DNA of 16,941 nt, taken from the NCBI GenBank assembly GCA_027021095.1, contig JALUUZ010000076.1, forward strand, positions 1 to 16,941, written 5' to 3'. Positions within the stretch are counted from its first letter, which is position 1. Each line of letters begins with the position of its first letter. Made by a program: the position numbers and the translations under genes. The notes below the pieces were generated by a model. That model saw only the letters and a program-made list of their open reading frames with translations. It was not told where the DNA came from and searched no databases. Shown here one piece after another: positions 1 to 5,691 of this stretch. This stretch comes from Gammaproteobacteria bacterium. GTDB taxonomy: Bacteria > Pseudomonadota > Gammaproteobacteria > SZUA-21.

Positions 1-1541
1 ACCAGCTGGAACTGATCCGCCTGACGGCATATGGTAAAGTCTTTGCAATTATTTTTTCGGTCATGGCCTTCGCCGGCAACCTGTTTGCGTTGAACCAGGC
101 CAGGACCTCTGAACTCACCGCAGCGATGCTGTATGCCGGTGCCGCGATCTGTGTCACCACAGCGGGCGACCTGGTCACTGTCTTTATCTTCTGGGAGGTC
201 ATGGCGCTCGGCTCAGCATTCGTTATCTGGTCCAACCGCACCAAAAAATCGTACAAGGCCGGTATGCGCTACATGGCGATTCACCTGCTCGGCGGTGTAG
301 TGCTGATGATCGGCATCACCGGCCATATCGCCACGACAGGTTCTATACATTTCGAACTGATGAAACTCGATTCGTTCGCACATTGGATGATTCTGGCGGG
401 CTTTCTGCTCAATGTCGGCGCTCCGCCACTGTCCGCCTGGCTGCCCGACGCTTATCCAGAAGCAAGCCCGAGCGGATCGGTCTTTCTGTCGGCCTTTACC
501 ACCAAAACCGCCGTCTACGTCCTGATCGTCGGTTTCGCCGGAACCAAGATCCTGATTGCGATCGGGCTTTACATGGTGTTCTACGGCATCATCTATGCGC
601 TGTTGGAAAACGACATGCGCCGCATCCTGGCCTACAGCATCGTCAACCAGGTCGGTTTTATGGTGACTGGAATCGGCCTGTCACCAAGCGGCGAAACAAG
701 CAGCCTGGCGCTGAACGGCGTTGCCGCGCATGCATTCAGTCACATCATCTACAAAGCACTGCTGCTGATGTCAGCGGGATCTGTACTCTACCAGACCGGC
801 AAACGCAAATGCACCGACCTGGGAGGGCTGTTCCAGAGCATGCCTGTCACCACGGCCTGCGGCATCGTCGGCGCGCTGTCGATCTCCGCGTTTCCGCTGA
901 CTTCCGGTTTTATCTCCAAGTCGATGGTCTCCAGTGCGGCGGCGCACGATCACTACCAGCTGGCCTGGTTTCTGTTGACTGCAGCGACTGCCGGCGTCTT
1001 TCTGCATGCAGGGATCAAGTTTCCCTGGTTTGTCTTCTTTCAGAAGGATTCGGGAATGCGGCCAGCCGACCCGCCCTTCAACATGCGCCTGGCAATGTAC
1101 CTGTTTTCCTTTCTGTGTCTTGCGATCGGGATTTTCCCGGCCCTGCTCTACAGCCTGCTTCCTCCGCTGGCAACAGCTTACCACCCGTACGAGGCAACGC
1201 ATGTAATCACCCAGCTCCAACTGCTGCTGTTTTCAGGCCTGGCCTTTTTCTGGTTGCTGCCGTTGATGCAGCGTACCCTGACGATCAGCCTGGATTTCGA
1301 CTGGTTCTACCGCAAAGCAGGCTATACGCTTGCCCGCGGGCTGGAAACCCTGCTGACGCGAGTCTATAACTTGGCACGACAACACCTGAACCAGGTTTTC
1401 AAGCGCCTGCAACGTGGTCGCTACACCAACATGAAGCAGTTCGGCCTGTGGGCGCTGTCGGTGCGGGGCATGGTTTGGATCAGCCTGTTCACGTTTGGGA
1501 TTACGCTGGTTATCGTTTATTATTTCAGCCTTGGGGTTTAG
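1..1541 (+). CDS. Mrp-type Na+/H+ antiporter subunit D-like / proton-conducting membrane protein, 5' partial
   Basis: The frame is open to the left edge (first full codon at 3), so the true start lies outside; 512 residues are visible. It is a polytopic membrane protein of the family shared by Mrp antiporter subunits A/D and complex I subunits NuoL/M/N (proton_antipo_M). Numbered from the Met at 63, family landmarks are the membrane glutamate in FWEVMALGS (E45), the TM7 lysine in TTKTAVYVL (K148), the TM8 stretch AFSHIIYKALLLM (H223, H227, K231) and a later lysine in SGFISK (K286). These form the charged chain for proton movement in the family. The C-terminus has a soluble linker containing DFDWFYRKAGY, seen in D-type antiporter subunits, then a last membrane helix. 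It probably belongs to a multi-subunit antiporter cluster upstream. A role with a bicarbonate transporter or another complex I-like module cannot be excluded. Confidence 0.85.
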   Translation, partial: QLELIRLTAYGKVFAIIFSVMAFAGNLFALNQARTSELTAAMLYAGAAICVTTAGDLVTVFIFWEVMALGSAFVIWSNRTKKSYKAGMRYMAIHLLGGVVLMIGITGHIATTGSIHFELMKLDSFAHWMILAGFLLNVGAPPLSAWLPDAYPEASPSGSVFLSAFTTKTAVYVLIVGFAGTKILIAIGLYMVFYGIIYALLENDMRRILAYSIVNQVGFMVTGIGLSPSGETSSLALNGVAAHAFSHIIYKALLLMSAGSVLYQTGKRKCTDLGGLFQSMPVTTACGIVGALSISAFPLTSGFISKSMVSSAAAHDHYQLAWFLLTAATAGVFLHAGIKFPWFVFFQKDSGMRPADPPFNMRLAMYLFSFLCLAIGIFPALLYSLLPPLATAYHPYEATHVITQLQLLLFSGLAFFWLLPLMQRTLTISLDFDWFYRKAGYTLARGLETLLTRVYNLARQHLNQVFKRLQRGRYTNMKQFGLWALSVRGMVWISLFTFGITLVIVYYFSLGV

Positions 1542-1579
1542 CGTGGGGGTGGCGTTGTATGTCCCAACGCCACGCCACG
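1542..1579 (+). terminator. Candidate hairpin after the antiporter gene
   Basis: Directly after the TAG stop (1539-1541) lies a perfect 9-bp stem, GTGGCGTTG (1549-1557) with CAACGCCAC (1565-1573) around a 7-nt loop, extended on the outside by CGTGG (1542-1546) with CCACG (1575-1579). No T-run follows on the plus strand, so it is not a classic intrinsic terminator; it could mark the 3' end of the antiporter mRNA or block exonucleases. Being symmetrical it could also serve the converging dnaQ transcript. Confidence 0.4.
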
Positions 1580-1637
1580 ACATGGCATACCGTATCACGT
1601 GGTGATTCTTCTACACACGATTCTTCCATGCCGTGTC
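1579..1637. other. Second, imperfect hairpin in the antiporter/dnaQ spacer
   Basis: GACATGGCAT (1579-1588) pairs with ATGCCGTGTC (1628-1637) apart from one G-T pair. The enclosed loop carries a small ATCAC-GTG-GTGAT hairpin (1594-1606) and an 8-bp direct repeat GATTCTTC (1604-1611 and 1619-1626). Function unknown; plausibly part of a bidirectional transcript end between two converging genes. Confidence 0.3.
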
Positions 1638-1665
1638 ATTGTCCATGCATTGGTGCGCACGGCAC

Positions 1666-2376
1666 CTATTTCAACCACAGACAGTTACCCTGGCTGGCCT
1701 GGTCGATTTCCTCGAGCCGCTGCCGGTGCTGCTGCAGCTCAGCCTCGGTGGCCTTGATGACCGGGATACGCTCGAGACCGGACATCCCGGCAAGCTCCGT
1801 GCGGCCGCCTGCGGCGGCAGCCGAATCATTGGACTCTTGGTCAAGCACCAAGTCCACCTGGCCGCCGGTCATCGCCAGATAGACCTCGGCCAGTATCTGC
1901 GCATCGAGCAATGCGCCATGCTTGTCGCGCTGCGTGTTATCTACCTCGTAGCGTTTGCACAACGCATCCAGGCTGTTTCGCTGACCAGGATGCATCTGCC
2001 GCGCCAGCACCAGTGTATCGAGAATACTGCACAGTGTGTCGATCGGCTCATGACGCCCCCCAAGCAACTGCAGCTCGTGATTGAGAAAGCCGACATCGAA
2101 CGGCGCGTTGTGAATAATCAGTTCCGCCCCTTTCACGAACGTAACGAACTCTTCCACGATATCCCGAAAAACCGGTTTATCCTGCAGGAATTCATTACTT
2201 ATCCCATGCACCTCGATTGCTGCCGCATCGATTTCACGTTCGGGCTGAATATATTGATGATAGACATTACCGGTCAATCGCCGGTTCTCCAATTCCACAC
2301 AACCGATCTCGATAATCCTGTGCCCCTGGCTCGGTTCCAGTCCCGTCGTTTCTGTATCCAATACCACCTGTCGCAT
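1666..2376 (-). CDS. dnaQ: DNA polymerase III epsilon subunit (3'-5' proofreading exonuclease)
   Basis: This is the 236-residue proofreading subunit of the replicative polymerase, which removes misincorporated nucleotides while bound to the alpha subunit. All DEDDh exonuclease motifs are visible: Exo I DTETTGL (D7, E9), Exo II NAPFDVGFL (D94), and Exo III with H153 and D158 in HGALLDAQ. The C-terminus (about 175-236) is the flexible linker and alpha-binding tail, ending in GNCLWLK, similar to the CLW ending of the E. coli protein. Length fits the family (E. coli 243). The ATG at 2374-2376 has an AGGA ribosome site 8-9 nt upstream. It lies 19 nt after rnhA on the same strand and is the last gene of the methyltransferase-rnhA-dnaQ unit; in E. 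coli rnhA and dnaQ are divergent instead. Confidence 0.97.
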   Translation of the reverse strand: MRQVVLDTETTGLEPSQGHRIIEIGCVELENRRLTGNVYHQYIQPEREIDAAAIEVHGISNEFLQDKPVFRDIVEEFVTFVKGAELIIHNAPFDVGFLNHELQLLGGRHEPIDTLCSILDTLVLARQMHPGQRNSLDALCKRYEVDNTQRDKHGALLDAQILAEVYLAMTGGQVDLVLDQESNDSAAAAGGRTELAGMSGLERIPVIKATEAELQQHRQRLEEIDQASQGNCLWLK

Positions 2377-2395
2377 TTTTATTCCTGTCTTTTAC

Positions 2396-2830
2396 TCATT
2401 GCAGTTCATCGATCGCCTTGTTGGCCAACTGGTCGACCAGCTCATTTTCCGGGTGCCCTGAATGTCCCCGCACCCAGTGCCATTCGACCTGGTGCTGCGC
2501 CGCCAGCGCATCAAGCTGCTTCCATAAATCAGCATTCTTTACCGGTGTCCGGTTCGCCGTCTTCCAGTTTTTCTTTTTCCAGTTGTGGATCCAACTGGTA
2601 ATCCCGTTTTTGACATATTGCGAATCGGTCGTCAACACGACCTGGCTCGACCGGGTCAACGCCTGCAGACCCTTGATTGCGGCGGTCAGCTCCATGCGGT
2701 TGTTGGTCGTCTCTTTCTCGCCGCCATACAGTGTTTTCTCGTTCGCGCCATAACGCAGCAACACCCCCCAGCCACCCGGGCCTGGATTCCCCCGGCACGC
2801 GCCATCGGTAAAAATCTCGACCTTCTGCAT
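2396..2830 (-). CDS. rnhA: Ribonuclease HI
   Basis: Ribonuclease HI, 144 residues, cleaves the RNA strand of RNA-DNA hybrids (R-loops, primers) using two metal ions. The catalytic carboxylates are present, each one position earlier than in E. coli: D9 in FTDGACRGNPG, E47 in NRMELTA, D69 in TTDSQYV and D133 in LVDQLANKA, with the flexible-loop histidine H123 in VRGHSGH. The basic handle region WIHNWKKKNWK (80-90) that grips the hybrid is retained, so this is the bacterial type with the basic protrusion. The start has an AGGAAC ribosome site. It sits 18 nt downstream of the methyltransferase and 19 nt upstream of dnaQ, so the three are probably co-transcribed. Confidence 0.97.
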   Translation of the reverse strand: MQKVEIFTDGACRGNPGPGGWGVLLRYGANEKTLYGGEKETTNNRMELTAAIKGLQALTRSSQVVLTTDSQYVKNGITSWIHNWKKKNWKTANRTPVKNADLWKQLDALAAQHQVEWHWVRGHSGHPENELVDQLANKAIDELQ

Positions 2831-2848
2831 TATTCGTTCCTAATGCAC

Positions 2849-3589
2849 TCAATGATTGTCAGGCAGCCTGCCAAGCCGCGAAGCAGTATCCACTGCACCT
2901 GCGACCAGCCTGCGCCGCGGACGCCAGCGTGGCTTGATCGGTGTCAGCGTCGAAACCTTTTTACGGGCAACGAGCAAGTAGACTCCCCCGGAGAAAGGCA
3001 GCAGACGGCGCATGACCGGCTCCAGGCACTGGAATTTCCTGAGAATCGCCTCCTGCTGAATAGGTGGACTGTAGAACAGGTAACGCGTCGCGGTAATCTC
3101 GAACCCAAGCAGCCGCAGCCAATCCTTGAGCCGTGCCACACTGCGAAATTTACCGCTCCAGGGCATAGGCTGGCGATTCAAACGCAGAACCCGGTAAAGT
3201 CCCCATAAACTGCGTGGATTGAACCCCAGGATCAGCAAGTGCCCCTCCGGCACCAATACGCGTTCTGCTTCCCGCAGCGCCTGGTGCGGATCAGCGGTAA
3301 AATCCAGCGAATGATTGAACAGCACCGCATCGACACTGTCTGTCGCCAGCGGCAACTGGGTCAACTCACTGAATACCGAGGAATTTGTCATACAAGGTTC
3401 CTGTTCCCGGCTGCGAAGCATCACGCAATGTTGAACCCGGCAGGTCCGCAGCAACTCGGCATCGACTGCGCCGAGCATCAACAAGTGATAGCCGAAAATA
3501 TTTTGCAGCTGTTCGGACAATACCTGGCGCTCCGCCTTGCGCAGCGCCTGGCCAAGCCGTTTTTCATACCATCTGCCTAGTTCGTCCAT
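2849..3589 (-). CDS. YafS-like class I SAM-dependent methyltransferase
   Basis: This 246-residue protein has the fold of Methyltransf_11 proteins: a post-I acidic/hydrophobic stretch LPLATDSVDAVLFNHSLDF (about 79-97), followed by ALREAERVLVPEGHLLILGF (about 104-123), the usual motif III strand. The glycine-rich SAM loop is degenerate (LLMLGAVDAELL, about 36-47), lacking the usual GxGxG. This resembles the E. coli yafS group, which sits at the same place beside rnhA. The C-terminus has a strongly basic tail (KPRWRPRRR). The substrate is unknown for the family. It is the first gene of the unit leading to rnhA and dnaQ. The ATG at 3587-3589 has only a distant AAGGTG ribosome site (11 nt), so the start is moderately certain. 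Confidence 0.85.
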   Translation of the reverse strand: MDELGRWYEKRLGQALRKAERQVLSEQLQNIFGYHLLMLGAVDAELLRTCRVQHCVMLRSREQEPCMTNSSVFSELTQLPLATDSVDAVLFNHSLDFTADPHQALREAERVLVPEGHLLILGFNPRSLWGLYRVLRLNRQPMPWSGKFRSVARLKDWLRLLGFEITATRYLFYSPPIQQEAILRKFQCLEPVMRRLLPFSGGVYLLVARKKVSTLTPIKPRWRPRRRLVAGAVDTASRLGRLPDNH

Positions 3590-3673
3590 CGGTCCGGTAG
3601 CACCTTAGCCCGCCTTTCTTACCACCCGTCTACTGCGACGGCGCAATGGCGCGCCCTGGCTGGCTGATAGAAC

Positions 3674-3679
3674 ATTATA
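3674..3679 (-). promoter_or_regulatory. Candidate -10 box for the methyltransferase-rnhA-dnaQ unit
   Basis: On the minus strand the hexamer is a perfect TATAAT, preceded by TTTGGG. No good TTGACA-like -35 is found 16-18 nt upstream, so an activator or a weak promoter is likely. A start near 3667 would leave a leader of about 78 nt before the methyltransferase ATG. Confidence 0.4.
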
Positions 3680-3808
3680 CCCAAAGTACGACGGCCGGGT
3701 GGCTGATTTACGCACACCCAGTCAGGATATGCCGGTCTCTTCGCCCGTCCTATCCCAATCATAGCAAACCAGGCACCTTAAGTCGCTATCGGCAAAGCAT
3801 TTTTTAAT

Positions 3809-3837
3809 TTGCTTATCAATAACTTATACGTTATAGT
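3809..3837 (+). promoter_or_regulatory. Sigma-70-type promoter of mltD
   Basis: TTGCTT (3809-3814), a 17-nt spacer and TATAGT (3832-3837) make a good sigma-70-like promoter in an AT-rich island. Transcription would start near 3844, giving a leader of about 137 nt. A dyad ATAAC-N6-GTTAT (3819-3834) overlaps the spacer and the -10 box, which is where a repressor would act; no regulator is identified. Confidence 0.6.
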
Positions 3838-3851
3838 TTGGGGCTGGCCCG

Positions 3852-3874
3852 GCAGGCAGAACACAGCTGCCTGC
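3852..3874 (+). promoter_or_regulatory. Stem-loop in the mltD 5' leader
   Basis: GCAGGCAG (3852-3859) and CTGCCTGC (3867-3874) form a perfect 8-bp stem with a 7-nt loop. It would begin about 8 nt from the predicted mRNA 5' end, a position at which hairpins often protect mRNA from 5'-end-dependent decay. It has no T-run, so it is not an intrinsic terminator. Confidence 0.45.
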
Positions 3875-3980
3875 GCACATAAATTGCATCGTTGCAAGAC
3901 AATGCGACGACGGTCGCTGCAGGCGGCTGGTTTGGGGATTACCCATGGCGCCCTAAAAAACAAGCGAGTAAGGTTGGCGA

Positions 3981-5678
3981 ATGAGATATACAAAATGGCT
4001 GTTATTGGTAATCACACTGCTGCTGATGGGTTGTGCGGCGAACACCGCGCGCCAATCGAACGGCAAGGTAGAGTTTGCTTCCAGCGCGCTGAACGACAGG
4101 CTGGAAGAAACCTACATCCACACACAGCCGGATGCGGATTTTGCCTATTATTACAACATTATCATTGAAAAGAAAACCGTACCGGAGCATGTTTCCTCCA
4201 AGCAGCGTACTGCCAACAATCACCGTTCCAGTGACACCGTCGAAAAGGTCATCTGGGACCGTATCCGCGCAAACTTCCGGCTGCCTTCCAGCTCTCACCC
4301 CCGGGTCCAGGCAGAACTGCGCTGGTTCGCCAGTCACCCGCAATACCTGGAGCGCGTCTACGACCGTGCCGAGCCGGTGCTGCACTACGTGTTCGAGGAA
4401 GTCCGCAAGGCCGGGCTGCCGGCGGAGCTGGCACTGCTGCCGATCGTCGAGAGCGCCTATCAACCCTTTGCGTTTTCGCATGCCCGTGCATCCGGTATCT
4501 GGCAGTTTATCCCGTCGACAGGGCGTCTCTATGGGTTGAAACAGAACTGGTGGTACGACGGACGCCGCGATATCGTCGAGTCCACGCGCGCCGGGATACA
4601 GTACCTGAAAAAACTGCGTGACCAGTTCAACGGTGACTGGCTGCTGGCCTTGGCCGCCTACAACACCGGGGAAGGCCGGGTCGCACGCGAGGTCAGGCGC
4701 AACCTGCGCCGTGGCCTGCGGGCCGATTTCTGGCATCTGCGCCTGCCGCGCGAAACCAGGCAGTATGTCCCCAAGCTGCTGGCGATCAAGGCAATCGTTG
4801 CCAACCCGAAAAAATACGGACTCGTACTGCGGCCGATCGCCGACCACCGGCGCCTGGTTGCGGTCAATACCGGCGGCCAGATCGACCTGGCGATCGCAGC
4901 GGAGCTTGCCGGAATCAGCCTCGATGAAATGTACAAACTGAACCCAGGGTTCAACCGCTGGGCGACAGACCCAAGCGGGCCGCACAGGCTGATGATTCCA
5001 ATCGAACTTGCCAACGACTTTAAACGCAAGCTTGCAAAACTGCCACGTAACAAACGCGTGATCTGGAAGCATCACCAGGCCACACGGGGACAGACGCTGA
5101 CCGCCATCGCCCGGCAATACAATATCTCTGCCGGCCTGCTGCGGCGGGTCAACGCGCTCTACCGTAACAGGATCAGCAGCCCCCGGACGATCAAAATCCC
5201 GGTTTCCTATATCGCCAGGTCCAAGTACTCACTGACACTGACACAGCGGTACAAGGCAGACGAAAACAAAGTACTGCGTAACCGCCGCCGCTTTATCTAC
5301 CGTGTACGCCGCGGCGATACCCTAAGCAGGGTCGCGCGCCGCTACCGTGTCAGCAAAGTGACGCTGGCCCGCTGGAACAGCATCTCACCCCGCGCCCGGC
5401 TCAGGCGCGGCCAGCGCCTGGTGGTCTTCCGTAAACGCCGGCACCGGATTCATTCGCCACGCAACCTGGCCCGATTCGGCGGTATTCGCAAGATACGTTA
5501 CGTGGTACGCCGTGGTGACACCCTGCACAGTATTTCCAGGCTGTTCCGTGTCAGCGTCCGAAAAATACGGCTCTGGAACAAGCGCCTGCGGCGGCGCGGC
5601 AACATCTACCCCGGCCAGCGGCTGAAACTCTACGTCAAGTCCAAGTATTACCGGCGCGCCTACCGGCTGTCTCGCTGA
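3981..5678 (+). CDS. mltD: Membrane-bound lytic murein transglycosylase D, LysM-containing lipoprotein
   Basis: This 565-residue enzyme cleaves the MurNAc-GlcNAc bond of peptidoglycan to leave 1,6-anhydro-MurNAc, acting from the outer membrane. A lipoprotein signal ends in LLLMGC, with C18 as the lipidated residue. The SLT domain covers about 135-245; the catalytic glutamate is E157 in LPIVESAYQP, followed by SGIWQFIPSTG and the LALAAYNTGEGRV motif. Three LysM-like peptidoglycan-binding repeats follow: a degenerate one at about 363-408, then about 439-482 (YRVRRGDTLSRVARRY) and 506-552 (RYVVRRGDTLHSISRLF). E. coli MltD has 452 residues and two LysM repeats. The C-terminal 135 residues contain by my count 40 Arg and 8 Lys against 2 Asp and no Glu, extreme for the family. 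The start has an AAGG ribosome site. It converges with the importer operon, leaving 13 nt between the stops. Confidence 0.93.
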   Translation: MRYTKWLLLVITLLLMGCAANTARQSNGKVEFASSALNDRLEETYIHTQPDADFAYYYNIIIEKKTVPEHVSSKQRTANNHRSSDTVEKVIWDRIRANFRLPSSSHPRVQAELRWFASHPQYLERVYDRAEPVLHYVFEEVRKAGLPAELALLPIVESAYQPFAFSHARASGIWQFIPSTGRLYGLKQNWWYDGRRDIVESTRAGIQYLKKLRDQFNGDWLLALAAYNTGEGRVAREVRRNLRRGLRADFWHLRLPRETRQYVPKLLAIKAIVANPKKYGLVLRPIADHRRLVAVNTGGQIDLAIAAELAGISLDEMYKLNPGFNRWATDPSGPHRLMIPIELANDFKRKLAKLPRNKRVIWKHHQATRGQTLTAIARQYNISAGLLRRVNALYRNRISSPRTIKIPVSYIARSKYSLTLTQRYKADENKVLRNRRRFIYRVRRGDTLSRVARRYRVSKVTLARWNSISPRARLRRGQRLVVFRKRRHRIHSPRNLARFGGIRKIRYVVRRGDTLHSISRLFRVSVRKIRLWNKRLRRRGNIYPGQRLKLYVKSKYYRRAYRLSR

Positions 5679-5691
5679 ATACGTCGAGACT

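Larger units (their letters stand above)
3590..3980. other. Divergent intergenic region between methyltransferase operon and mltD
   Basis: This 391-bp spacer has no credible gene. It holds a likely promoter for the leftward methyltransferase-rnhA-dnaQ unit (-10 at 3674-3679), an AT-rich patch around 3800-3840 with a likely rightward mltD promoter, and an 8-bp stem-loop at 3852-3874 in the mltD leader. No tRNA fold is seen. In other gammaproteobacteria this slot is occupied by gloB (glyoxalase II), of which no remnant is apparent. Confidence 0.7.

Noticed and set aside
383..1369. 328-codon open frame inside the antiporter gene
   Set aside because: Same-strand shadow of a well-supported membrane protein; its translation is rich in Arg, Cys and His and has no recognisable domain.
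1633..2601. 322-codon open frame on the plus strand over dnaQ and rnhA
   Set aside because: It is antisense to two genes with complete catalytic motifs and shows no domain of its own.
3945..3956. Three-codon mini-ORF (ATG GCG CCC TAA) in the mltD leader with GGGGA upstream
   Set aside because: Could be a translated leader, but such short frames are frequent by chance and no attenuator structure accompanies it.
3590..3980. tRNA or other structural RNA in the spacer
   Set aside because: No cloverleaf, T-loop or conserved tRNA sequence seen on either strand; only simple hairpins and promoters.
4002..5117. 371-codon open frame antisense to mltD
   Set aside because: It arises from the complementary codon pattern of mltD; no motif, and the opposite gene is certain.
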